NCBI GenBank assembly: GCA_964638775.1
Contig: CAZWZH010000111.1
Location: 1-7,172 of the forward strand
Length of the DNA: 7,172 nucleotides
Source of the DNA: Azophilus sp964638775
GTDB taxonomy: Bacteria; Pseudomonadota; Gammaproteobacteria; Pseudomonadales; Azotimanducaceae
Direction: 5' to 3'
Both the position numbers and the translations under genes were made by a program. Under the pieces are notes generated by a model. That model worked only from the letters and a program-made list of their open reading frames with translations, was not told the origin of the DNA and searched no databases. This document shows positions 1 to 6,104 of the stretch, one piece after another. Numbering within the stretch: the first letter of the stretch is position 1; each line of letters opens with the position of its first letter.

Positions 1-152
1 GCTTTCGCCAGCGCCTTTCCCGCATGGTACTCCTCACGCAGGGCACTCGTGCCCACATCGTTCATCTGCCACTGATAGGTGGCCTGCACCAGGGCGCGGC
101 GGGCCTTCCTGCGGGCGTGCGCGCGCGGTTTGCCGGATGCGGAATCGGCCAC
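1..152 (-). CDS. nusB: Transcription antitermination factor NusB (N-terminal part, cut by window edge)
   Basis: NusB binds boxA RNA together with S10 (NusE) and supports antitermination on rRNA operons. Only the first 50 residues plus part of a codon are present. After a short basic leader they read ARRKARRALVQATYQWQM, which matches the first helix of proteobacterial NusB (typically RRxARExxxQALYQWQ). The start is taken as GTG at 150-152: the ribD stop codon lies in the same frame two codons upstream, so no earlier start is possible, and the next Met comes only at residue 30, inside the conserved helix. Only 3 bases separate it from ribD and no good Shine-Dalgarno is visible, so translation is probably coupled to ribD. 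The family call rests on this short stretch and on the known nrdR-ribD-nusB neighbourhood. Confidence 0.85.
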   Translation of the reverse strand, partial: MADSASGKPRAHARRKARRALVQATYQWQMNDVGTSALREEYHAGKALAK

Positions 153-155
153 CGC

Positions 156-1235
156 TCAATCCGTCCGTACCAGGCGCAGGCGCAGGTCTTCCCCTACCTG
201 GACGCATTCCCGGATGCGGCCGGAGACGGCATCCCCAAGGCGCTCGATCCGCCGGTCGATCAGCGGCCGGGCGGTACTGCCCAAGAGCCGCGGCGCCAGG
301 TAGAGAAGCAATTCGTCCCACAGCCCCTCATCGATCAGAGCGCCGGCGAGCGTCGGCCCTGCCTCCACAAGCACCTCGTTGCAGGGACGATCGGCAAGGA
401 GGTTCACAAGCGCGCCCAGATCCACTTTTCCATCGCCGCATTGCGCGCATTCCGCCTTCGAGTGTTCGGCGTCCGGATCCCCCGCATGGGCAATCAGTAC
501 ACCTCCGTCCTCCTCAAAAAGCCGCGCATCAGGCGGTGTCCGCATCCGGCTGTCGGCGATCACCCGCAGGGGAGGACGCATGCGCCCGTGCACCGCATAA
601 GCCTCATCGCGCACATTCAGCCTCGGGTCGTCCGCCAGCAGCGTGCCGATACCGGTGAGCACGGCGCAACTTCGGGCCCGCCAGTACTGAACGTCCTGCC
701 GAGCCGCCACGCCCGTGATCCATTGGCTTTCACCGGACGCCATGGCGGTGCGGCCGTCGAGGGATGCGGCCATCTTGATGCGAATCATTGGCCGCCCTTC
801 GGCAATGCGCTGCCGGTGCCCGGCGTTAAGGCGAAGCGCATCCGCCAGGCCGGCGTTCTCGGTCTCGATGCCCACGGCACGAAGGCGCTCGAATCCGCTG
901 CCGTTCACCCTCGGGTCCGGATCCGGGGCACCGGCAACGACCCGTTTGACCCCGGCGGCTATCAGGGCGTCCACGCAGGGGGGTGTCCTGCCGTCCACGG
1001 TACAGGGTTCCAGGCTGACGTACACCGTCGCTCCAGCCACATCGCCGCCCGCATCGCGAATGGCGTTCACCTCGGCGTGCGCCTCGCCGCACCAGGCGTG
1101 CCAGCCCCGGCCGAGCACGCGGCCGTTGCGCACGATGACGCAACCCACACGCGGATTGGGTGTGGTGGTGAAGAGCCCGCGCTCGGCCAGGGAAACGGCC
1201 TCACGCAGGTACTCGAGATCCGTCTCCGTAATCAT
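156..1235 (-). CDS. ribD: Bifunctional riboflavin biosynthesis protein RibD (deaminase/reductase)
   Basis: RibD deaminates 2,5-diamino-6-ribosylamino-4(3H)-pyrimidinone 5'-phosphate and then reduces the ribose side chain with NADPH in cytosolic riboflavin synthesis. The 359 residues match the usual full length. The N-terminal cytidine-deaminase-like domain (about 1-145) carries the substrate-site Asn in TTPNPRVG (N27), the zinc ligand and catalytic Glu in HAEV (H53, E55), and zinc ligands C78 and C87 in LEPC...GRTPPC. The C-terminal reductase domain (about 150-359) shows KMAASLDGRTAMASGESQWI, ADDPRLNVR and EAGPTLAGALI. The segment between the two zinc cysteines reads TVDG where most homologues have SHxG or HHG, so the usual His is Val80. 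The ATG start overlaps the nrdR stop as ATGA. No Shine-Dalgarno sits at a normal distance (AGGAAG is about 17 bases away), which suggests translational coupling. Downstream comes nusB rather than ribE, ribBA or ribH. Confidence 0.96.
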   Translation of the reverse strand: MITETDLEYLREAVSLAERGLFTTTPNPRVGCVIVRNGRVLGRGWHAWCGEAHAEVNAIRDAGGDVAGATVYVSLEPCTVDGRTPPCVDALIAAGVKRVVAGAPDPDPRVNGSGFERLRAVGIETENAGLADALRLNAGHRQRIAEGRPMIRIKMAASLDGRTAMASGESQWITGVAARQDVQYWRARSCAVLTGIGTLLADDPRLNVRDEAYAVHGRMRPPLRVIADSRMRTPPDARLFEEDGGVLIAHAGDPDAEHSKAECAQCGDGKVDLGALVNLLADRPCNEVLVEAGPTLAGALIDEGLWDELLLYLAPRLLGSTARPLIDRRIERLGDAVSGRIRECVQVGEDLRLRLVRTD

Positions 1236-1690
1236 CGAAGGTCTGTTTCGAGCTTCCTGATTTCCGCCTGGAACTCGCTTAGATCCTGGAACGCCCGGTA
1301 TACGGAGGCAAAGCGGACGTAGGCCACCGCATCGAGTTCGCGCAGTTCGTTCATGACCTCTTCGCCGACGCGGCGGGATGGCAATTCCCGTTCTCCGGTG
1401 GAACGCAGCATGTGCATGATGCGGCTGACGACACCGTCGATGGCCACGTCGGGCACCGGGCGCTTCTCCAGCGCCCTCAAGAGCCCCCGGCGCATCTTGT
1501 CCTCATTGAACGGTTCACGCGAACCGTCGCTCTTGACGATTTTCGGCATCAGCAGTTCCGCGGTCTCGAAGGTCGTGAAGCGCTCGCCGCAGGTCTGGCA
1601 TTCCCGGCGCCGGCGCACGGAGTCTCCCTCCGCGACGAGCCGGGAGTCGATCACCTTGGTGTCGTAGGCACCGCAGAACGGACAGTGCAT
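1232..1690 (-). CDS. nrdR: Transcriptional repressor NrdR
   Basis: NrdR is a nucleotide-sensing repressor of ribonucleotide reductase operons. The 152-residue protein has the usual length and both family parts. The N-terminal zinc ribbon has MHCPFCG (C3, C6) and ECQTCGERF (C31, C34). The ATP-cone domain runs from about residue 46 to 136, with MPKIVKSDGSREPFNEDKMR at its start and VRFASVYRAFQDLSEF near its end. The ATG at 1688-1690 is chosen because the zinc ribbon begins directly at the initiator Met; the same frame stays open far upstream inside radA, but that part shows no homology. It lies 7 bases after the radA stop and has no visible Shine-Dalgarno, and its TGA overlaps the ribD ATG. In many proteobacteria nrdR lies next to ribD and often behind glyA; here radA takes the upstream place. 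No NrdR-box pair was identified in the window. Confidence 0.97.
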   Translation of the reverse strand: MHCPFCGAYDTKVIDSRLVAEGDSVRRRRECQTCGERFTTFETAELLMPKIVKSDGSREPFNEDKMRRGLLRALEKRPVPDVAIDGVVSRIMHMLRSTGERELPSRRVGEEVMNELRELDAVAYVRFASVYRAFQDLSEFQAEIRKLETDLR

Positions 1691-1697
1691 GGTGCGA

Positions 1698-3083
1698 TTA
1701 TGGCGTTTCGGGGCGGCGTTGCGAATCCATGCCGGCCACCGCATCGAGGGCGCCGGAAAGGTTCTTGACCGGGTGCACCGCCATGCCGCCGATCGCCTGC
1801 TTCGGCCGGTTTGCGAAGGGTACGACCGCTCTCCTGAAGCCGTGCTTCCCCGCTTCCCGCAGCCGTTCCTGACCGTTCGCCACCGGACGCACCTCGCCGG
1901 TGAGGCCGAGTTCGCCGAACACGATGAGGTCCCTGGGCAGGGGCTTGTCGCGAAAGGACGAGAGCACCGCCAGCAACAGCGCCAGGTCGCCCCCGGTCTC
2001 CGACAGGCGCACGCCGCCCACCACGTTGGCAAATACGTCCTGGTCGGCCAACTGTATCCCGCAGTGGCGGTGCAGTACCGCGAGGTGCATCGCCAGCCGC
2101 TGCTGGTCGAGGCCCACCGCCACCCGCCTGGCGTAGCCGCCCTGAACCTGGTCGACCAGGGCCTGCAGTTCCACCAGCAACGGCCGGGTTCCCTCCCAGG
2201 CGACGGTGGCGACGCTGCCCGGCGCATCGACATCGCCCCGCTGCAGGAATATGGCCGAAGGGTTCGCCACCGGCTTCATGCCCTGCTCGGTCATGGCGAA
2301 AACGCCCAGTTCGTTGACAGCGCCGAACCGGTTCTTCACGCCGCGCAAGGTTCGAAAACGGCTGCCGCCGGCGCTGTCGAGCATGAGGAAGCAGTCGATC
2401 ATGTGTTCCAGCACCTTCGGCCCCGCCAGGTTGCCTTCCTTGGTGACATGCCCCACGAGCACCACTACGGTAGAAGTCTGTTTGGCCAGACGGGTGAAAT
2501 ACGAAGCCGCCTCGCGCACCTGGCTGACGCTGCCCGGGGTACCGTCGACGCTCGAGAGTTTAAGGACCTGCACGGAATCGAGCACCAGGAGCGCCGGTTT
2601 CCGGTCTTCGATGAGTCCGGCGATGACCTCGACACGGGTTTCCGCGGCAACCTGAAGCTGCCCGCCGTCCAGGCCGAGCCGCTCCGCCCGCAGGGCAAGC
2701 TGCTGCAGGGACTCCTCGCCGGTCACGTAGAGCACCGCCGACCGCGCTGCCATGCGGGCGCAAACCTGCAGCAGGAGCGTGCTCTTGCCCGCGCCCGGAT
2801 CGCCCCCGATCAGTACCACCGACCCGGGAACCAGCCCGCCACCGAGCACCCGGTCGAGTTCACCGAAACCCGTTCCGAGGCGGTCGGCCTCCTCCGCCCG
2901 CACGTCGCCCAGGTTCATCACCTCCGCGGCGCTCCCGCTGTAACCCACGGCGGGTTCGGCCCGGGAGCCGACGGTCATCCGGGACAATACGTTCCACTCG
3001 CCGCAGACGCTGCACCGGCCCTGCCACTGGGTATGCTCGGCACCGCAGTCGGAGCACACATAGACGGATTGAGGTTTGGCCAT
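1698..3083 (-). CDS. radA: DNA repair protein RadA (DnaB-like branch-migration helicase)
   Basis: RadA (Sms) is a hexameric RecA/DnaB-like ATPase that drives branch migration of recombination intermediates and helps process stalled forks. The 461 residues are full length. The N-terminal C4 zinc finger has C10, C13, C24 and C27 (CSDCG ... CSVCGEW). The ATPase core has Walker A GGDPGAGKST (about 93-102), a Walker B-type ALLVLDS (164-170) and the RadA signature KNRFG (250-254). The C-terminal Lon-protease-like domain, about 280-450, contains DLIVFGELGLTGEVRPV. The ATG at 3081-3083 puts MAKPQSVYVCSDCG at the start, as in homologues. No Shine-Dalgarno is found close to it; an AGGA lies 19 bases upstream in the loop of an inverted repeat. 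The gene follows dnaB by 47 bases and precedes nrdR by 7, so all probably share a transcript. Confidence 0.98.
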   Translation of the reverse strand: MAKPQSVYVCSDCGAEHTQWQGRCSVCGEWNVLSRMTVGSRAEPAVGYSGSAAEVMNLGDVRAEEADRLGTGFGELDRVLGGGLVPGSVVLIGGDPGAGKSTLLLQVCARMAARSAVLYVTGEESLQQLALRAERLGLDGGQLQVAAETRVEVIAGLIEDRKPALLVLDSVQVLKLSSVDGTPGSVSQVREAASYFTRLAKQTSTVVVLVGHVTKEGNLAGPKVLEHMIDCFLMLDSAGGSRFRTLRGVKNRFGAVNELGVFAMTEQGMKPVANPSAIFLQRGDVDAPGSVATVAWEGTRPLLVELQALVDQVQGGYARRVAVGLDQQRLAMHLAVLHRHCGIQLADQDVFANVVGGVRLSETGGDLALLLAVLSSFRDKPLPRDLIVFGELGLTGEVRPVANGQERLREAGKHGFRRAVVPFANRPKQAIGGMAVHPVKNLSGALDAVAGMDSQRRPETP

Positions 3084-3093
3084 GGGCTTAAGG

Positions 3094-3118
3094 GGGCCGG
3101 TTTCCTGGGCACCGGCCC
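3094..3118 (-). repeat. Perfect 8-bp inverted repeat in the dnaB-radA gap
   Basis: Read on the minus strand, GGGCCGGT (3118-3111) and ACCGGCCC (3101-3094) are perfect complements around a 9-base loop GCCCAGGAA. The 3' side continues CCTTAAGCCC and then the radA ATG, with no T run, so this is not a standard intrinsic terminator. The loop holds the only AGGA-like sequence upstream of radA. It may be an RNA hairpin that affects radA translation or mRNA processing; the function is inferred only from position and symmetry. Confidence 0.5.
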
Positions 3119-3130
3119 GAACGGCGTGCC

Positions 3131-4528
3131 TCAGCCGTCATAACCAGGCGACAGGTCGCCATAACGATCGCGAGCCAGGTCTTCGAACCGGGTGAGCTGG
3201 TTGAGATAGCTGAGCTTCACGGTGCCGATGGGGCCGTTGCGCTGCTTGCCGATGATGATCTCGGCAATGCCCACGTCGTCCGTCTCCTCGTTGTACACCT
3301 CGTCCCGATAAATGAACAGGATAACGTCGGCGTCCTGCTCGATGGCGCCGGACTCGCGCAGGTCGGCCATGATCGGCCGCTTGTTGTTCCGCGTCTCCAA
3401 CGCCCGGTTGAGTTGCGCCGCCGCAACCACCGGGCAGCGCATTTCCTTGGCCAGCGCCTTCAGCGACCGTGAAATTTCGGAGATCTCGGTGGTGCGGTTC
3501 TCCGCCTGACCCGAGCCGCGCATGAGCTGCATGTAGTCGACCACGATCAGGCCCAGCCCCTTGTACTGGCGCGCCACCCGCCGGGCGCGGGCCCTGATCT
3601 CGTTGGGGGTGAGCGCCGCGGAGTCGTCGATGTGCAGCGGTTTGTCCTGGAGCTGTTGCACGGCTGCGCTGAAACGGTCCCAGTCTTTTTCATCCAGGTC
3701 GCCGATACGCATGCGCGACTGATCGATGCGGGCCAGGGACGACAGCATGCGCATCACCAGTTGATCCGCCGGCATCTCCAGGCTGAACACCAGGGATGGG
3801 GCCTCGCTCTTCATGATGGCGTGTTCCACCATGTTCATGGCCAGCGATGTCTTGCCCATGGAGGGCCGTCCGGCGACGATGACGAGGTCCGCTTTCTGCA
3901 GCCCCGCGGTCAGGTTGTCGAGATCGGAAAACCCGGTGGCCAGGCCCGTGATCCCGCCCTCGCTCCTGGACAGCTCGTTGACCCGGCGTACCGTCCTTTC
4001 CAGCAACGGGTTGATCTCCTGGGGCCCGTCGCTCTTGGCGCGCTCTTCGGAAATCCTGAAGATTTCCTCTTCCGCATAATCCAGTATCTCTTCGTCGGAC
4101 TGGCCTTCGCGCATGAACGCCTTTTCGACAATCTTGTTGGCCGCCGCAATGACCTGGCGCAGCGTCGACCGGTCCCGCACGATTCGGGCATAGGCGGTGA
4201 CATTGCTGGCCCCGGGTGTGCCGTCGACCAGTTCGGCCAGGTAGGCGATGCCCCCGGCCTTCTCCAGCAAGCCGAGCGACTGCAGGGCTTCCGAGACCGT
4301 CACCGCATCCAGCGGCTGGTTGTCCCGTGACAGCGCCGCCATCGCTTCGAAGACGATCCGGTGCTGGGGCCGGTAGAAATCGCCAGGGGCGACGATATCG
4401 GAGACGTCGAACCAGGCCTCGTTGTTGAGCATCAGCGCGCCCAGCACCGACTGTTCGGCCTCGGTCGAATGCGGCGGCACCTTCAGCGTGCGGGTTTCAG
4501 GCGGTATCGAGGGGGCGGTGTCCGACAA
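3131..4528 (-). CDS. dnaB: Replicative DNA helicase DnaB
   Basis: DnaB is the hexameric 5'-3' helicase that unwinds DNA at the replication fork and recruits primase. The predicted 465-residue protein is close to the 471 of E. coli. The N-terminal domain starts with LKVPPHSTEAEQSVLGALML. The RecA-like C-terminal domain has Walker A GRPSMGKT (about 220-227), Walker B LGLIVVDYMQLM (about 325-336), AAAQLNRALE, and the C-terminal GKQRNGPIGTVKLSYLNQ with the arginine finger region. The ATPase motifs are uninterrupted, so there is no intein. The start is uncertain: no ATG or GTG fits. TTG at 4526-4528, preceded by a weak AAGAG, gives MSDTAPSIPPETRTLKVPPHS and a normal N-terminus. Another in-frame TTG at 4580-4582 would add 18 residues without homology and without a ribosome binding site. 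A terminator-like hairpin separates the gene from rplI, so it probably has its own promoter, but none is clear. No alr gene follows. Confidence 0.96.
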   Translation of the reverse strand: MSDTAPSIPPETRTLKVPPHSTEAEQSVLGALMLNNEAWFDVSDIVAPGDFYRPQHRIVFEAMAALSRDNQPLDAVTVSEALQSLGLLEKAGGIAYLAELVDGTPGASNVTAYARIVRDRSTLRQVIAAANKIVEKAFMREGQSDEEILDYAEEEIFRISEERAKSDGPQEINPLLERTVRRVNELSRSEGGITGLATGFSDLDNLTAGLQKADLVIVAGRPSMGKTSLAMNMVEHAIMKSEAPSLVFSLEMPADQLVMRMLSSLARIDQSRMRIGDLDEKDWDRFSAAVQQLQDKPLHIDDSAALTPNEIRARARRVARQYKGLGLIVVDYMQLMRGSGQAENRTTEISEISRSLKALAKEMRCPVVAAAQLNRALETRNNKRPIMADLRESGAIEQDADVILFIYRDEVYNEETDDVGIAEIIIGKQRNGPIGTVKLSYLNQLTRFEDLARDRYGDLSPGYDG

Positions 4529-4702
4529 AACGCGACTCTTGCGTGCAGGGCCAACGGGGCGATACCCCCACCCGAGGGGCAAACGGTGAACGGGTGCAAT
4601 GCTGATTCATCCGACAACCCAATCCGCGAAAATGAGGTATGGCGGACGCCCAAGCGTCTGCCTTTCCGCCCTTCAATGCAAGGGGGGTGTAGCGGGCTCA
4701 GG
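4529..4702. other. Non-coding spacer upstream of dnaB
   Basis: No gene is supported between the rplI terminator and the likely dnaB start. On the minus strand it holds a second hairpin, GGCAGACGC-TTGG-GCGTCCGCC (4662-4641), a 9-position stem with one C-A mismatch, followed 8 bases later by TTTT. Nearer dnaB are G- and C-run segments (CCCCTCGGGTGGGG and GGGGGTATCGCCCC) that could form short stems. I searched for sigma-70 type -35/-10 pairs in the direction of dnaB and found none convincing. A short frame starting ATG at 4608-4610 overlaps dnaB out of frame and has no ribosome binding site or recognisable protein. Confidence 0.55.
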
Positions 4703-4732
4703 AAAAATCGGAGGCGTTCGCGGCCGAACGCC
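4703..4732 (-). terminator. Intrinsic-terminator-like hairpin after rplI
   Basis: On the minus strand GGCGTTCG (4732-4725), loop GCCG, and CGAACGCC (4720-4713) form a perfect 8-bp stem. After TCCGA comes TTTTT (4707-4703). An alternative pairing, TCGG with the CCGA just before the T run and a 3-base bulge, puts the Ts right at the stem base. It begins 21 bases after the rplI stop, which fits the end of the rpsF-rpsR-rplI unit. The T run is short, so partial read-through into dnaB is likely. Confidence 0.7.
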
Positions 4733-4753
4733 GACGGCAGGCGAAATCCCCGC

Positions 4754-5203
4754 TTATTCCGGCACCACGGCCACCGGGATGTCGACCGAAACGCCGGAAT
4801 GCAGTTGCACCGCGAACTCGTATTCGCCGACCTGGCGAATGACGCCCTCGGGCATCCGAACCTCGCTCTTGTGCACCTCGACACCCCGCTCGGTCAGGGC
4901 GCCGGCAATCTCCTGGGTGCCCACCGAGCCGTACAGCCGGCCTTCCTCGGAGGCCCGCACGACAATGGTGAGGTCCGTGATCTCCTGCAATCGGCCGCCC
5001 CGCGCTTCGGCTTCGGACAACCGTTCACCGGCCACGCGTTCCAGTTCGGCGCGCCGTTCCTCGAAACGCCGCCGGTTGTCTTCGGTGGCGCGCACCGCCT
5101 TGCCCTCGCGCAGCAGGTAGTTGCGCGCAAAGCCGGGCTTGACCGTCACCTCCTCGCCGAGGCTCCCCAGGTTGGTGATCGGCTCGAGCAGTATCACGTT
5201 CAC
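4754..5203 (-). CDS. rplI: 50S ribosomal protein L9
   Basis: L9 is an elongated 50S protein that binds domain V of 23S rRNA near the L1 stalk and reaches out on a long helix. The 149 residues equal the E. coli length. The N-terminal rRNA-binding domain has the family signature NLGSLGEEVTVKPGFARNYL followed by REGKAVRAT. A charged connecting helix runs from about residue 41 to 75, and a C-terminal domain from about 80 has GRLYGSVGTQEIAGAL. The GTG start at 5201-5203 is chosen because the conserved MNVILLEPI begins there and GAGG at 5212-5215, overlapping the rpsR stop, lies 8 bases upstream. The frame stays open further upstream through rpsR, but that part is not L9-like. The gap to rpsR is 10 bases, with no extra membrane-protein gene between them as occurs in some gammaproteobacteria. 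Confidence 0.98.
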   Translation of the reverse strand: MNVILLEPITNLGSLGEEVTVKPGFARNYLLREGKAVRATEDNRRRFEERRAELERVAGERLSEAEARGGRLQEITDLTIVVRASEEGRLYGSVGTQEIAGALTERGVEVHKSEVRMPEGVIRQVGEYEFAVQLHSGVSVDIPVAVVPE

Positions 5204-5213
5204 GGCGCCGGCC

Positions 5214-5435
5214 TCATTTGTGCTGGTCGGTGTAGGGCAACAGCGCCAGGTAGCGGGCGCGCTTGATTTCCTTCGCCAGGCGCCGCTGAAAACGGGCGCT
5301 TGCGCCGGTGATGCGGCTCGGCACGATCTTGCCGGTTTCGCCGATGAACTGCTTGAGGAGGTCGAGATCCTTGTAATCGAGGTCGGCGGGGTCGCTGTCC
5401 ACCGCAAACTTCTTGTGACGAAAACGCCGGCTCAC
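5214..5435 (-). CDS. rpsR: 30S ribosomal protein S18
   Basis: S18 forms a heterodimer with S6 on the platform of the 30S subunit. The 73 residues are full length and contain DYKDLDLLKQFI, ETGKIVPSRITG and the C-terminal IKRARYLALLPYTDQHK. The N-terminal basic segment MSRRFRHKKFA has Ala where E. coli S18 has a Cys. The GTG start at 5433-5435 overlaps the TGA of rpsF as GTGA; GGAGG at 5443-5447, inside rpsF, is 7 bases upstream and decides this start. No priB lies between rpsF and rpsR, in contrast to the enteric bacteria. Confidence 0.98.
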   Translation of the reverse strand: MSRRFRHKKFAVDSDPADLDYKDLDLLKQFIGETGKIVPSRITGASARFQRRLAKEIKRARYLALLPYTDQHK

Positions 5436-5938
5436 GTCGCTGCCTCCGGTTCCTCGACTTTGGCGTCAGCCTCTCCTGGCCCCTCTTCGGGGTTGTTCTC
5501 CGGCTTTTCCTTTGCCTTGGCCTCCGAACCCCTGGCCGCGGCGGCCGTCGCGGCCCGCTTGCCCGCGGAACGCTCCGGACGGCGGGCTTCACGCTCTTTC
5601 TCCCGCTCCTGTTCCTTCAGTTCCTCTTCATAGATCTTGGAGTCGCCGGCCACGGCTTCCTTGCGGCGGATGACGAGGTTGCGCAGAACGGCATCGTTGA
5701 ACTTGAAAGCGCTCTCGAGCTCCTCGAGCGCCTCGGCGCCCACCTCGATATTCATCAGCACGTAGTGGGCCTTGTGAATCTTGGAGATGGGGTAGACGAG
5801 CTGGCGCCGGCCCCAGTCTTCGAGCCGATGCACCTTGCCGCCGCCGCGTTCGATGAGGCCCCGGTAGCGCTCCGTCATGCCGGGCACCTGGTCGCTCTGG
5901 TCCGGGTGGACCAGGAACACCACTTCGTAGTGGCGCAT
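5432..5938 (-). CDS. rpsF: 30S ribosomal protein S6 with long charged C-terminal tail
   Basis: S6 binds the central domain of 16S rRNA as a dimer with S18. The S6 fold covers residues 1 to about 98 and begins MRHYEVVFLVHPDQSDQVPG, followed by LEDWGRRQLVYPISKIHKAHYV and later FKFNDAVLRNLVIRR. After it comes a tail of about 70 residues rich in Glu, Lys, Arg and Ala (KEQEREKEREARR, KRAATAAAA, then NNPEEGPGEADAKVEEPEAA), making 168 residues against 131-135 in E. coli. The protein ends in EAAT rather than Glu-Glu, so it is not an obvious RimK glutamylation substrate. The ATG at 5936-5938 is preceded at 6 bases by AAGGAG (5945-5950), the strongest ribosome binding site in the window. The open frame continues upstream into rlmB but lacks homology. 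The stop overlaps the rpsR start by 4 bases. Confidence 0.97.
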   Translation of the reverse strand: MRHYEVVFLVHPDQSDQVPGMTERYRGLIERGGGKVHRLEDWGRRQLVYPISKIHKAHYVLMNIEVGAEALEELESAFKFNDAVLRNLVIRRKEAVAGDSKIYEEELKEQEREKEREARRPERSAGKRAATAAAARGSEAKAKEKPENNPEEGPGEADAKVEEPEAAT

Positions 5939-6104
5939 GTTCTTCTCCTTCCGGTGTCGTTCGCCTCCGCCGCAACGCGGCGTGAAGCAAGGAGTTCGTG
6001 ACCCTGTCGGCCCGCGGCGGAAGTCCTGTTGCATTCGAGCGACGAGGCGCCCAGTGCGTCGCGGGGCTTCTGCCGCGAGCTGCCAGGGGCAAGGGGGCGC
6101 GATT
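5939..6104 (-). promoter_or_regulatory. rpsF leader with ribosome binding site and candidate S6:S18-binding structure
   Basis: This 166-base gap holds no gene. On the minus strand the rpsF Shine-Dalgarno AAGGAG (5950-5945) can pair with CTCCTT (5994-5989). This pairing encloses a perfect hairpin CGCCGC-GTT-GCGGCG (5982-5968), and an unpaired ACACCGG lies just before the Shine-Dalgarno. Known rpsF leaders in many bacteria contain a structured motif with a conserved CCG that the S6:S18 complex binds, mimicking its 16S rRNA site; the layout here is compatible but I could not compare it with a covariance model. Another inverted repeat, TCGCGG/CCGCGA (6059-6064 and 6073-6078), lies nearer rlmB and lacks a T run. 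No convincing -35/-10 pair was seen. Confidence 0.45.

Noticed and set aside
24..1322. 432-codon plus-strand open frame opposite ribD
   Set aside because: It overlaps clear ribD, nrdR and nusB coding sequence on the other strand and has no recognisable domain.
1689..3143. 484-codon plus-strand open frame opposite radA
   Set aside because: It is the antisense shadow of a fully conserved radA in G+C-rich DNA; the translation shows low-complexity composition and no family motif.
3632..4330. 232-codon plus-strand open frame opposite dnaB
   Set aside because: Shadow of dnaB, with no homology or ribosome binding site.
4483..4884. 133-codon minus-strand frame spanning the rplI-dnaB spacer
   Set aside because: It overlaps both genes out of frame, contains the terminator hairpin, and shows no recognisable protein or ribosome binding site.
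4361..5266. 301-codon plus-strand open frame across dnaB, the spacer and rplI
   Set aside because: It crosses two conserved minus-strand genes and a terminator-like hairpin and shows no protein family signal.
5204..5407. N-terminal extension of rplI through rpsR
   Set aside because: The added residues are a frame-shifted reading of rpsR; L9 homology begins at the GTG at 5203.
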